Origin: Pseudoflavonifractor_A sp022772585
Lineage (GTDB): Bacteria; Bacillota; Clostridia; Oscillospirales; Oscillospiraceae
NCBI RefSeq assembly: GCF_052065415.1
Contig: NZ_JBQHUB010000034.1
Coordinates: forward strand, 1-33,618
Length of the DNA: 33,618 nt
Direction: 5' to 3'
Shown here: in pieces, positions 1-8,791 of the stretch
Layout of the letters: every line of letters starts with the position of its first letter
Numbering within the stretch: position 1 is the stretch's first letter
Translations under genes and position numbers: made by a program
Notes under the pieces: generated by a model
Told to the model about the DNA's origin: nothing
Database searches by the model: none
What the model saw: only the letters and a program-made list of their open reading frames with translations

Positions 1-128
<128 letters not shown>

Positions 129-144
129 CGGTCGGCTGACAGGT

Positions 145-2193
145 TTATTCCTCCCCGTCCCAAAGGTCAAAGATGACGCGTGCGGTAAAGAGGTCGGCGT
201 CGGTGGTCACCTGGAAAGAACCTCCGCAGGCCCGGGTAAAGCTGTCCGCAATGGCAAGGCCCAGGCCGCTGCCGCCGTCGGTGCGGCTCTCGTCCCCCCG
301 GACGAAGCGGGCGGTGAAGTCCACCCCCCGGGGCAGCTCATCCCGGGAGATGTTCTGGATACGGGCCGTGGCCTTTCCCTCCCCGCATGTCAGGGATACA
401 TAGACCCGGGAACCCTCCAGGGCGTATTTCAGGGTGTTCTGGATCAGGTTCTGGAACACCCGGTACAGCCGGTCCCCGTCGGCCCGGATGAATACCGCCT
501 CCCCGGGCAGCTCCACCCGGAAGCACAGCCCGCTCTCCTCGATGGGCTCGGACTGGTCGGCCAGGGTCTGCCGCAGCAGCTTGGCCAGATCCAGGCGCTC
601 CCACTTGATATTCAGCTCCCCGGAGGCGGCCTTGCTCACCTCAAAGACCTCCTGCACCATGTTTCCCAGCCGCTGGGCCTTTTCATTCAGGATGGTCACA
701 TAGTCCCGGGCGGCGGGAGGCAGCTCCTCCCTGGAGAGCAGGTCGGCATAGCTGAGGATGGAGGTCAGCGGCGTTTTGAGGTCGTGAGAGACGTTGGCGA
801 TGAGCTCCACCTTCATCCGCTCGCTGCGGGTCCGGTCCTCCACCGCCCGCTGGACGCCCGATTGGATGTCCCGCAGAGCCTCCGACATCTCCCACAGGTC
901 CCGGTCCTGAACAATGCGCTCCCCAGTCCAGCTCTCTCCGTCCCGGATGGCCTCCGCCTGACCGGAGAGCGTTCCGATATCCTCGGCCAGCGCCCGCTGA
1001 TCCCGCCAGAACAGGAACAGGAAGGCTCCTGCCCCGAGAAATACCGCGCCGGCCACCAGGAACAGGAGCAGGGGCCGCCTCCCGCCATACCAGATCAATC
1101 CGAAGGACAAAACGCACAGCGTCAGGAAGCCTGCCGCCGCCAGCAGCAGGCAGAGCCCCAGAACAAAGACCGCCAGGCTGCGCCGGACCAGCCGCTTCTG
1201 CACCGGGAGCTTCAGCTCCGCCGCCCGCAGGTTCCGGTATACCCAGCCGCAGAAGCTGCCCCTCCGCAGACGGCCCCAGTTCCGGATCAGGTCGTTGCAA
1301 TAGACCGCCAGGAGCCACAGGCCCAGCAGCACCATAAGCAGATGCCACCTGGTTCTCCAGCCGCTTATCAGCCGGATCGTACCCATAGCCATACTGTACA
1401 GCAGGCCCAACAGCAGCATCAGCTTGATTTCCAGCCATACGTGGCCTGTGAACCGCCCAACGGCTGCCCAAGCCATGCTCAGCCACCGCCGCCACAGAAC
1501 GCTCCACAGCACCAGCAGAGCGCCCAGGGCAAGGAGAACGGCAAACACGCAGGTTATGGTTCTCAGGTCCTTCAGATAGTCGGCCACATAGTACATCCCG
1601 GAGTACATCCCGTAGTCCACCGGTTCTTCTGCCGCCGCCAGCCACACCGTCACATCGGTCCATTCCTTCTCATTCCACGCCGTAAGACCCAGGAACGTCC
1701 CCGTATCCCGATTGGCGTAGCCGGGCAGGTTCCACTGGTCCCGCTCTCCCCGGTAAATGCCGTTTCCGTAGACATCCGTCTCCTCGCCGTCTCTCCAGAT
1801 GTGCACCAGGCCGTTCCGGTAGAGCAGGTAGAAGTTATAGCCCGTCAGCTTCCTGTCAGACAGCTCCCCCTCACCGCTGCGAAGATTGCCGGCCAGTACC
1901 CTGCCGCCCTTGCAGACCTCATAGCGGACATTCATGTCCTGCACCAGTTCCTGCCCTTCCCGGCCCGGCCCTGACACGACCACATCCATCAGGCTGCGCA
2001 GATACCAGGAGATCTGATTGCGGAAGCTTTCGCTCTCCTGATAGCTGTCCCGAAAGGCGTCCGTCATATCTCCGGGTCCGTAGCTCAGCATATAATATCC
2101 GACCAGGCCGCTTGCGATGACCGTCAGGTTGAGCCCCAGGAAGAGGGCCAGAAGGCTGACAATGCACTTAGCGTTTTTCCATTTTGTATCCAA
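145..2193 (-). CDS. Membrane sensor histidine kinase of a two-component system
   Basis: A 682-residue sensor kinase that would autophosphorylate on histidine and pass phosphate to the regulator encoded just upstream. An N-terminal membrane segment (about residues 10-33) is followed by an extracytoplasmic part to about 210. Several more hydrophobic segments lie between 215 and 400. The H-box with the sequence SHDLKTPLTS has His470. An N-box (FQNLIQNTLKYA) and a glycine-rich ATP lid (GGSGLGLAIA) follow. The start appears to be TTG at 2193, behind an AAGGTGG-type ribosome site, and it overlaps the 3' end of the regulator by 26 nt, so translation is probably coupled. The multi-span membrane part is larger than in a simple two-TM kinase and may sense envelope stress. 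The signal is unknown. The gene is intact despite the contig end. Confidence 0.93.
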   Translation of the reverse strand: MDTKWKNAKCIVSLLALFLGLNLTVIASGLVGYYMLSYGPGDMTDAFRDSYQESESFRNQISWYLRSLMDVVVSGPGREGQELVQDMNVRYEVCKGGRVLAGNLRSGEGELSDRKLTGYNFYLLYRNGLVHIWRDGEETDVYGNGIYRGERDQWNLPGYANRDTGTFLGLTAWNEKEWTDVTVWLAAAEEPVDYGMYSGMYYVADYLKDLRTITCVFAVLLALGALLVLWSVLWRRWLSMAWAAVGRFTGHVWLEIKLMLLLGLLYSMAMGTIRLISGWRTRWHLLMVLLGLWLLAVYCNDLIRNWGRLRRGSFCGWVYRNLRAAELKLPVQKRLVRRSLAVFVLGLCLLLAAAGFLTLCVLSFGLIWYGGRRPLLLFLVAGAVFLGAGAFLFLFWRDQRALAEDIGTLSGQAEAIRDGESWTGERIVQDRDLWEMSEALRDIQSGVQRAVEDRTRSERMKVELIANVSHDLKTPLTSILSYADLLSREELPPAARDYVTILNEKAQRLGNMVQEVFEVSKAASGELNIKWERLDLAKLLRQTLADQSEPIEESGLCFRVELPGEAVFIRADGDRLYRVFQNLIQNTLKYALEGSRVYVSLTCGEGKATARIQNISRDELPRGVDFTARFVRGDESRTDGGSGLGLAIADSFTRACGGSFQVTTDADLFTARVIFDLWDGEE

Positions 2194-2869
2194 TGCCCCA
2201 CACCACCTTTAAGTATTCCGGTTCTTTTGGGTTGAGCTCGATCTTCTCGCGTATGTGCCGGATGTGGACCATCACTGTGTTCTCGACGGCGTATGCCGCC
2301 TCGTCCTCCCAGACCCGGCGGTAGATCTCCTCCGCCGGGAATACCCGGCCCAGATTGCGCATGAACAGATCCACGATCCTGGTCTCGGTGGCGGTGAGGC
2401 GCACCGGCTCCCCGTCGGCCAGCAGCTGCAGCTCCTCCGGGCGGTAGCACAGGCGGCCCGAGCGGATCTCGCTCCCCCGGCCCTCGGCGTTCATGTCGCC
2501 CAGACTGGTATACCGCCGCAGCTGGCTACGCACCCGGGCCGCCAGCTCCTGGGGGTGGTAGGGCTTGGTCACATAATCATCCGCCCCCATGGAGAGACCC
2601 AGGATCTTGTCGCTGTCCTCGCTCTTGGCAGAGAGCACGATGATAGGCACGTTGCGCCGCTCCCGGATCTTCATCAGGGCCGAAAGCCCATCCAGCCGGG
2701 GCATCATCACATCCAGGATAATGAGCTGGACCGGACGCTCCGCCGCCAGCTCCAGGGCTTCCAGGCCGTTATAGGCCTTCAGGACCTGATAGCCCTCCTT
2801 CTCCAGCAGGATGGCAATGGCGTTGACGATCTCACGGTCGTCATCCACCACCAGCACACATGCGCGCAT
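2168..2869 (-). CDS. OmpR/PhoB-family response regulator
   Basis: A 233-residue cytoplasmic transcription factor. The receiver domain (residues 1-120) has the acidic pocket at Asp9-Asp11, phospho-acceptor Asp53, switch Ser80 and Lys102. The C-terminal winged-helix DNA-binding domain (about 130-230) ends with the usual hairpin wing (VWGIGYKM). The start is ATG at 2869, preceded by a strong AAAGGAGGT ribosome site. It is the first gene of a two-gene operon with the kinase. A pair of 11-bp direct repeats upstream of its probable -10 box suggests autoregulation, as is common for this family. The target genes cannot be told from the sequence. Confidence 0.95.
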   Translation of the reverse strand: MRACVLVVDDDREIVNAIAILLEKEGYQVLKAYNGLEALELAAERPVQLIILDVMMPRLDGLSALMKIRERRNVPIIVLSAKSEDSDKILGLSMGADDYVTKPYHPQELAARVRSQLRRYTSLGDMNAEGRGSEIRSGRLCYRPEELQLLADGEPVRLTATETRIVDLFMRNLGRVFPAEEIYRRVWEDEAAYAVENTVMVHIRHIREKIELNPKEPEYLKVVWGIGYKMEKR

Positions 2870-2911
2870 GGGATCGACCTCCTTTTCTGCTTCCCAGTGT
2901 ACCGTCTGATC

Positions 2912-2951
2912 CTTATAAGACGGCGGGGTAAATTCTTAGGAAATTCTTAAC
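2912..2951 (-). promoter_or_regulatory. Promoter region of the two-component operon with 11-bp direct repeats
   Basis: On the minus strand two copies of TAAGAATTT lie head-to-tail with 11-bp spacing (2930-2951), followed about 11 bp later by a TATAAG-like -10 element (near 2913-2918). Repeats spaced by about one helical turn just upstream of -10 are the usual layout for OmpR-family activators that replace the -35 contact. Autoregulation is an inference. Confidence 0.5.
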
Positions 2952-3018
2952 GTTCCGCCCGATGGTTTTTTCCATCATATCATCCGTACAGGCAAAAAAC
3001 AATCTCCGCCTCCACAGC

Positions 3019-3053
3019 AAAAAAACGGGGCTGCCGCACCTGCGGCAGCCCCG
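3019..3053 (-). terminator. Intrinsic terminator of cysK
   Basis: A 13-bp perfect GC-rich stem (3026-3038 with 3041-3053) ends on the minus strand in a U-run encoded by A3019-A3025. It lies 25 nt past the cysK stop. Confidence 0.9.
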
Positions 3054-3077
3054 CTCCGGGGTCTCTCTTTGTGATCT

Positions 3078-4010
<933 letters not shown>

Positions 4011-4031
4011 GATCAATTCCTCCTAAAATGT

Positions 4032-4073
4032 CGTTGTTGTGATCGCAGGGACTGTGGAACGATTTCAACAACG
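4032..4073 (-). promoter_or_regulatory. Inverted repeat in the cysK leader
   Basis: An 8-bp perfect inverted repeat (CGTTGTTG at 4032-4039 with CAACAACG at 4066-4073) falls inside the roughly 120-nt untranslated leader of cysK. It would form a stem with a 26-nt loop, about 20 nt before the start codon. No known riboswitch pattern is recognised. Confidence 0.35.
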
Positions 4074-4106
4074 GCAACATCGGAACTGCGTCCTGTCTCT
4101 CTTCAT

Positions 4107-4167
4107 ATAATACCAACCTTTCAAGTAGGTTAATGTGGATTATAAACCAACACACCTCCATTGTCAA
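4107..4167 (-). promoter_or_regulatory. cysK promoter with downstream Rrf2-like operator
   Basis: The minus strand carries a consensus sigma-A promoter: TTGACA (4162-4167), a 17-bp spacer, then TATAAT (4139-4144), placing the start site near 4132. Overlapping and just downstream of it (4107-4134) is an imperfect dyad with AATACC and GGTTAAT arms and an inner AACCT/AGGTT pair. This is a position where a bound repressor would block initiation. The divergent Rrf2 protein is the obvious candidate ligand. Confidence 0.75.
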
Positions 4168-4190
4168 TAGGATACGGCAAAAATTTTCCG

Positions 4191-4222
4191 TTGATTTCCT
4201 ATTAACCATGTTGTATAATAGG
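4191..4222 (+). promoter_or_regulatory. Promoter and overlapping operator of the Rrf2 regulator gene
   Basis: TTGATT (4191-4196), a 17-bp spacer and TATAAT (4214-4219) form a good promoter. A 7-bp perfect inverted repeat, CCTATTA (4198-4204) and TAATAGG (4216-4222), covers the spacer and the -10 box. A dimer bound here would repress the gene, so negative autoregulation is likely. Confidence 0.7.
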
Positions 4223-4260
4223 TTTATTAGATCCTGAATGGTTGGATGGGGTGATAGGAT

Positions 4261-4692
4261 TTGCTGATCTCAACAAAGGGCCGCTATGCGCTGCGGGTTA
4301 TGATCGACCTGGCAGAGCATCAGACTGATGGGTTCATTCCCCTCAAGGTCATCGCGGAACGGCAGGATATCTCGGAAAAATATCTGGAGAGCATCATCAA
4401 GCTGCTGGTAAAGGCCAGGCTTTTGACCGGCCTTCGGGGCAAGGGCGGCGGATACCGGCTGACCATGGCGCCCGAACAGTATACGGTGGGGGATATCCTG
4501 CGTCTGACGGAAGAGTCTCTTGCCCCGGTATCCTGTATTGAACGGGGCGTGGATTCCTGCCCCCGGGCCGCTGAGTGCCGCACCCTCTCCATGTGGCAGG
4601 GCCTGGCCGGCGTCATCAACGAGTATCTGGACAATATTACCATCGCTGATCTGATGCAGCCGGGCGCCGCAGGCGATTATTATGTGATATGA
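4261..4692 (+). CDS. Rrf2-family transcriptional regulator (CymR/IscR-like)
   Basis: A 143-residue Rrf2 protein. The N-terminal winged helix starts with ISTKGRYALRVM and contains the wing GLRGKGGGYRL (residues 57-67). Three cysteines (Cys92, Cys100, Cys106) lie where IscR-type proteins bind an iron-sulfur cluster, although the 7+5 spacing differs slightly from E. coli IscR. The start is TTG at 4261, which fits family N-termini. Being divergent from cysK points to sensing of cysteine or Fe-S status. CymR-like control through a complex with CysK is the alternative, but CymR proteins lack the cysteine trio, so a cluster-binding or redox-sensing role is favoured. Confidence 0.9.
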   Translation: MLISTKGRYALRVMIDLAEHQTDGFIPLKVIAERQDISEKYLESIIKLLVKARLLTGLRGKGGGYRLTMAPEQYTVGDILRLTEESLAPVSCIERGVDSCPRAAECRTLSMWQGLAGVINEYLDNITIADLMQPGAAGDYYVI

Positions 4693-4699
4693 CCGTAAA

Positions 4700-4738
4700 C
4701 GGTGGGACGGAGCAATGCTCCGTCCCACCGTTCTTTAT
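4700..4738 (+). terminator. Terminator of the Rrf2 gene
   Basis: A 14-bp near-perfect stem (4700-4713 with 4717-4730, loop AAT) is followed by TTCTTTATT on the plus strand, 8 nt past the stop codon. It separates two convergent transcription units and may also slow transcription from the other side. Confidence 0.85.
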
Positions 4739-4787
4739 TCTGCCGCCGCCTGTCCTGTTCCAAACAGATCATGGCTCATGGCAGCGC

Positions 4788-5177
4788 CTATTCTTCGATC
4801 CCCTGGATCTCCAGCCAGTCCACCGCCTCCTGCCCCCGGGCGGTCAGAGCCATACTGCCCCTGAGAAGTCCCGGCTCATAGCCCTTATAATCGAAATTGG
4901 ACAGGGGCATATCATAATCCAGCCGAATCAGCCGCTTTTGGCTCAACGCGGCGATGACGGCGCCCAGCGCCCCGATGGAAGAAAGCCCTTCTTCCAGACA
5001 GACCGGCGTCTCGGAACCGGGCTGCCGCGCCACCGGGAGAAACGGGACCTGAGCGAAGCGGCGCAGCAGCTCGATCTCCCCCTGTGTCAGTTCCAGCGCC
5101 CCACCGCAGCCGCTGCAGATGCCGCAATTGCCGCCGCAGCACCCCTGTCCGCAGCCCGTCATGGTATCATTGTTCAA
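4788..5177 (-). CDS. Small protein with N-terminal cysteine cluster, function unknown
   Basis: A 129-residue protein I do not recognise. Its first 26 residues hold seven Cys among glycines (CGQGCC, then NCGIC and SGCGG), a likely metal or Fe-S ligand set. The remainder reads like a small helical or winged-helix domain and contains one more Cys. The start is taken as TTG 5177 because GGAGGTGAG sits 7 nt before it. An ATG five codons later lacks this. It begins 14 nt after mnmA and is the last gene of that operon, next to cysK and the Rrf2 gene, so a role in sulfur transfer or Fe-S handling is plausible but unproved. Confidence 0.8.
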   Translation of the reverse strand: MNNDTMTGCGQGCCGGNCGICSGCGGALELTQGEIELLRRFAQVPFLPVARQPGSETPVCLEEGLSSIGALGAVIAALSQKRLIRLDYDMPLSNFDYKGYEPGLLRGSMALTARGQEAVDWLEIQGIEE

Positions 5178-5191
5178 CTGCTCACCTCCAT

Positions 5192-6298
5192 TCAGCCATT
5201 CTCCGGCAGTACGTCACAGATCGTACCGCCGCCCACCACCACATCGCCGTCGTACAGCACCACCGCCTGCCCAACGGTCACGGCCCGCTGGGGCCGGTCG
5301 AATGTCAGGCGCACCCGGCCGTCCCCCTCCGGCGCGGCCACGGCCCACTGCTCCGCTTGGTGATACCGGGTCCTGGCCTTGACGCGCACGGGGCCCTCCA
5401 GTGCCGGGATGGAAATCCAATTCATATCCTCCGCAAGCAGCACCCGGGTATACAGAGTCTCCTCCGGCCCCACGGTAATAGTATTGGCCGCCATATCCTT
5501 GCCGCAGACATATACCCGCTCGCCCATGGCCAGCCCCAGGCCCTTCCGCTGTCCCAGGGTATAGCCCACGGCGCCCCGGTGCCGGCCCACAGTCCGGCCC
5601 TCCCGGTCCAGGAAGTCGCCTGCCGGGTAGCGCTTTCCCGTATACCGCTCCATAAATCCCACATAGTCGCCGTCCGGAACGAAGCAGATATCCTGACTGT
5701 CCCGCTTGCGGGCATTGCACAGCCCCAGGCGCTCCGCAATCTCCCGTGTCTCCGCCTTGGTCCTGTCCCCCATGGGAAACCGGATGCGGGAGAGCTGTTC
5801 CTGCGTCAGCATATACAGGACGTAGCTCTGGTCCTTGCCGGCGTCCAGCGCCTTTTTCAGCAGATACCGCCCGGCGCCGGGGTCATATTCAATGCGGGCA
5901 TAATGGCCCGTCACTACATAGTCCAGTCCCCTCTCGTCCGCGTACCGGAGCAGACGGTCGAACTTCATATAGCGGTTGCAGTCGATGCAAGGGTTGGGCG
6001 TGCCTCCCGCCTCATAAGTCCGGATGAATTTACCGATGATCTGTTCCCTGAAATCCGCGGTGAAGTCCAGTACCTCGTATGGGATATCCAGCTGGAAGGC
6101 CACTTCACTGGCGTCATCGATATCACGCTGGGAGCAGCAGGTGTGGAACCGGCTCAGGCCGATATCCTCGTTCCGGTAGAGCCGCATGGTGATCCCTTCG
6201 CAGCGGCAGCCCTGCCGGAGCATGAGCCACGCCGCTACCGAGCTGTCCACGCCGCCGCTCATGGCGATCAGTGCGCTCTTCTCCCTATTCTCCCACAT
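5192..6298 (-). CDS. mnmA: tRNA-specific 2-thiouridylase MnmA
   Basis: A 368-residue enzyme that adds sulfur to U34 of tRNAs for Lys, Glu and Gln. The ATP-pyrophosphatase loop SGGVDSS is at 14-20. Catalytic Cys104 lies in NPCIDCN and the second, persulfide-forming Cys205 lies in DSQDICFV. The sulfur donor is a cysteine desulfurase, which is not encoded here. The ATG at 6298 lies inside the last codons of the XdhC-like gene (14-nt overlap), showing tight operon coupling. Length and motifs are those of a functional enzyme. Confidence 0.97.
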   Translation of the reverse strand: MWENREKSALIAMSGGVDSSVAAWLMLRQGCRCEGITMRLYRNEDIGLSRFHTCCSQRDIDDASEVAFQLDIPYEVLDFTADFREQIIGKFIRTYEAGGTPNPCIDCNRYMKFDRLLRYADERGLDYVVTGHYARIEYDPGAGRYLLKKALDAGKDQSYVLYMLTQEQLSRIRFPMGDRTKAETREIAERLGLCNARKRDSQDICFVPDGDYVGFMERYTGKRYPAGDFLDREGRTVGRHRGAVGYTLGQRKGLGLAMGERVYVCGKDMAANTITVGPEETLYTRVLLAEDMNWISIPALEGPVRVKARTRYHQAEQWAVAAPEGDGRVRLTFDRPQRAVTVGQAVVLYDGDVVVGGGTICDVLPENG

Positions 6299-7202
6299 CT
6301 TCGATCAACACCTTCATTTTACCGCCGCAGACCATGCCCTCTTCCGCCGCCACATCGTTGCTCATATCCACCGTCACACAGCGCCGCTGTCCGGTGCCGA
6401 TCAGGCGGTAGGCATCTTTCAGCACGGCGTTTTCGCTGCACCCTCCGCCGATGGTGCCCACCGTCCGGAAGTTTTGGCCCACCGCCATCATGGCCCCCGG
6501 CTTTACCGGCGTGGACCCGCTGGCGGCATAGACAGTCAGCAGCGCCTTGGGGGCCGGGTCCCGGGCCAGGAATTCCAGCAGGGGCAGATCGATATCCTGG
6601 GTGGTGAGGGTCGTCTCCCTGGAGCGGCGGGGCGTATCCTTTCTGCGGCACTCTATCAGCTCCGCTGCGATGGACACGGCGATCTCCCGGACCGTCAGCG
6701 CATTGATGGCCACCCCGATGGGGGCGTGGACCTGGTCCAGCAAAGTCCGGGAAAAGCCCTCCTCCTCCAGGAGCCGAAACAACCCGGCCACCCGTCGCCT
6801 GGATCCGATCATCCCCAGGTAGTAGGGAAACGTGCCGGACAGCAGGATGCGCAGGCAGTCCGCATCGTAGCGGTGCCCCCGGGTGATAACGGCCATATAA
6901 TCCGTTTCACGGACCTTCAGCACCTCCAGGGCATGGGGGAAGGAATCGCAGAGCACCTCCCTGGCCTCCGGAAAGCGGGTGCGGTTGGCGAAGGAGGGGC
7001 GGTCGTCCACCACCGTCACTGCAAATCCCAGGTCGGCGCCGTACCGGCACAGCGGCTGGGCGATATGGCCGCCGCCCAGCAGGATCAGGCGCTCCTCCGG
7101 GCAAAAGCGGCGGACATACGCGGTCCCCTCCGCTTCAAAGGTCAGGGACGCCGGCGTTCCCGCCAGGGCCGCCTGATAGATGGCTTCAAACCGCTCGGAC
7201 AT
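6285..7202 (-). CDS. XdhC/CoxI-family protein with permuted domain order
   Basis: A 305-residue relative of XdhC, the factor that binds molybdenum cofactor and helps sulfurate and insert it into xanthine-dehydrogenase-type enzymes. The Rossmann-like part comes first (GGGHIAQP at 43-50, then a VVDDR acidic strand end). The CoxI-like part with GSTPVKPGAMM and GTIGGGCSE is at the C-terminus, the reverse of the order I know for classical XdhC. The start is ATG 7202, with AAGGAG 10 nt upstream. It overlaps the hydrolase gene by 17 nt and mnmA by 14 nt. No molybdenum enzyme is encoded in this window, so the client is unknown. Confidence 0.88.
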   Translation of the reverse strand: MSERFEAIYQAALAGTPASLTFEAEGTAYVRRFCPEERLILLGGGHIAQPLCRYGADLGFAVTVVDDRPSFANRTRFPEAREVLCDSFPHALEVLKVRETDYMAVITRGHRYDADCLRILLSGTFPYYLGMIGSRRRVAGLFRLLEEEGFSRTLLDQVHAPIGVAINALTVREIAVSIAAELIECRRKDTPRRSRETTLTTQDIDLPLLEFLARDPAPKALLTVYAASGSTPVKPGAMMAVGQNFRTVGTIGGGCSENAVLKDAYRLIGTGQRRCVTVDMSNDVAAEEGMVCGGKMKVLIEDVGE

Positions 7203-8091
7203 GGCAGTTTTCTCCTTTCCGGCACGCAATTGCCTGTTCCGGCACGTCCGGAGCCTCCAGAACATCGGCGATAAACTGCGCAATATCGGTGATCAGCCCG
7301 GTGCGGACGCCCAGAAGGCCGTGTCCCGCGGGATAGGTCACAAACCGCCGCACCGCACGGCTCTCATGGCTCAGCAGCCGCTCCCAGAGGGGCGCGAACA
7401 TCAGCTCCGCCGGAGCACAGTCGTCCATGGCTCCCGCCGCGCACAGCAGATTCTGATCCTTCAGCGCATCGAAGGCGTTTTCATAACAGAACATCTCCAT
7501 ATGTGCCATGATGTCCTGAAACAGCGCGTCTATCCCTCCGCTGCGCAGAACTGCACCCTGTTCCAAGAGCCGGCGGAGCCGCTGGGGCTCACCGTCCCGG
7601 ACATACCTGGTGGGATCAAAGGGCGTCATCAGAACGAGCCCCCGCAGCCAGGGCAGTTCACGGGCAGCGCTGAGCACCGTGTTGCCCCCCATGCTGTGAC
7701 CAATGAAGAACACGGCGCCCGGATCGGTGCGATATTTCCCGCAAAACGCCTCGCTCCGGACATAATCGGCCACCGCCAGCGCATCCTCCACACAGCTGGA
7801 GATCCGATACTCGCCCTGGCTGCCCCACGCGCCCCGATGATGGGGAGTCAGTACCACGCAGCCTGCACGGCACAGGGCATGGGCAATATCGTCATTCCGG
7901 GCAGAACCGGGAAAGCCATGGAACAGGACCACACAGGGCCGGGGACCACAAACCCCTCCGTCCGGCCACATCACCTGGCCGTACAGATGACAGCCCCCGC
8001 TGATAATATCCAGAAGCTCGTAATCCGCCGCCTCCATGCCGGCAGGGCAGGACCTGTCCCGAAACAGATACTGAAGCTGGAGCTGTGACAT
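7186..8091 (-). CDS. Alpha/beta-fold hydrolase
   Basis: A 301-residue serine hydrolase, probably an esterase or peptidase-like enzyme with cytoplasmic location (no signal peptide). The oxyanion segment FHGFPGS is at 57-63, the nucleophile elbow GHSMGG contains Ser133, a candidate Asp is in AMDDCAP and the catalytic His is in PAGHGLLG near the C-terminus. A cap-like insert lies around residues 150-220. It is the first gene of the operon hydrolase-xdhC-mnmA-Cys-rich protein. GGAGG is well placed before ATG 8091. Substrate cannot be inferred. Confidence 0.88.
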   Translation of the reverse strand: MSQLQLQYLFRDRSCPAGMEAADYELLDIISGGCHLYGQVMWPDGGVCGPRPCVVLFHGFPGSARNDDIAHALCRAGCVVLTPHHRGAWGSQGEYRISSCVEDALAVADYVRSEAFCGKYRTDPGAVFFIGHSMGGNTVLSAARELPWLRGLVLMTPFDPTRYVRDGEPQRLRRLLEQGAVLRSGGIDALFQDIMAHMEMFCYENAFDALKDQNLLCAAGAMDDCAPAELMFAPLWERLLSHESRAVRRFVTYPAGHGLLGVRTGLITDIAQFIADVLEAPDVPEQAIACRKGENCHVRAV

Positions 8092-8144
8092 CGGACCGCC
8101 TCCATCATTTTAATATATTTTCCTACTATGTAAATATGTTTATC

Positions 8145-8173
8145 AGTATAGCAACCATTTGCTCCTGCGTCAA
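8145..8173 (-). promoter_or_regulatory. Promoter of the hydrolase-xdhC-mnmA operon
   Basis: The minus strand reads TTGACG (8168-8173), a 17-bp spacer and TATACT (8145-8150). The leader to ATG 8091 is about 50 nt and AT-rich. Confidence 0.75.
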
Positions 8174-8250
8174 TGGGTAATCTATCCGAAAATACGCCCC
8201 GCTTTAGTCTCTCTGCCCGGCAGACCACCCGACGATCTCTCCACTACATA

Positions 8251-8286
8251 AAAAAGAGCCCATGGCAGTGTGCCATGGGCTCTTTT
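8251..8286 (-). terminator. Terminator of the ribosomal protein operon
   Basis: A 16-bp perfect stem (8252-8267 with 8271-8286, loop GTG) lies about 30 nt beyond the rplL stop, with a U-run on the minus strand. It is nearly symmetrical and could also act on plus-strand transcripts. Confidence 0.92.
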
Positions 8287-8317
8287 CGGGTCACGGGACA
8301 GGACAGAGGGGGCTGAA

Positions 8318-8695
8318 TTACTTCAGCTCCACCTTGCCGCCGGCCTCCTCGATCTTCTTCTTCAGCTCCTCGGCCTCGTCCTTGCTGACGGCCTCCTTCA
8401 GGGTCTTGGGAGCGCCCTCGACCATAGCCTTGGCGTCAGCCAGGCCCAGGCCGGTGATCTCGCGGACGACCTTGATGACCTTGATCTTGGCGGCGGCGTC
8501 GAAGCCGGCCAGAACCACGTCGAACTCGGTCTTCTCCTCAGCAGCGGGAGCGGCAGCGCCGCCAGCGGCGGGAGCGGCCATAGCGGCGGCGGAAACGCCG
8601 AACTCGTCCTCCAGAGCGTGCACCAGCTCGGACAGCTCCAGAACAGTCAGGCCCTTAACCTCTTCAATCAAAGCAGTGATCTTCTCGCTAGCCAT
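8318..8695 (-). CDS. rplL: Ribosomal protein bL12 (L7/L12)
   Basis: A 125-residue stalk protein that recruits translation factor GTPases to the ribosome. The N-terminal dimerisation helices (1-35), an Ala/Gly/Pro hinge (36-53) and the C-terminal domain with KIKVIKVVREITGLGL are all present. AGGAGG lies before ATG 8695. It is the last gene of the rplJL unit. The 96-nt gap to rplJ contains a 14-bp perfect palindrome (8765-8778). Confidence 0.98.
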   Translation of the reverse strand: MASEKITALIEEVKGLTVLELSELVHALEDEFGVSAAAMAAPAAGGAAAPAAEEKTEFDVVLAGFDAAAKIKVIKVVREITGLGLADAKAMVEGAPKTLKEAVSKDEAEELKKKIEEAGGKVELK

Positions 8696-8791
8696 GATAA
8701 GATACCTCCTAAATCATGATAAAATATAGTAGTTGTTTAGATTCCCTTCCGGGATATCATTCATGCGCCGATCGGCGCTGGGGTACGCTGA

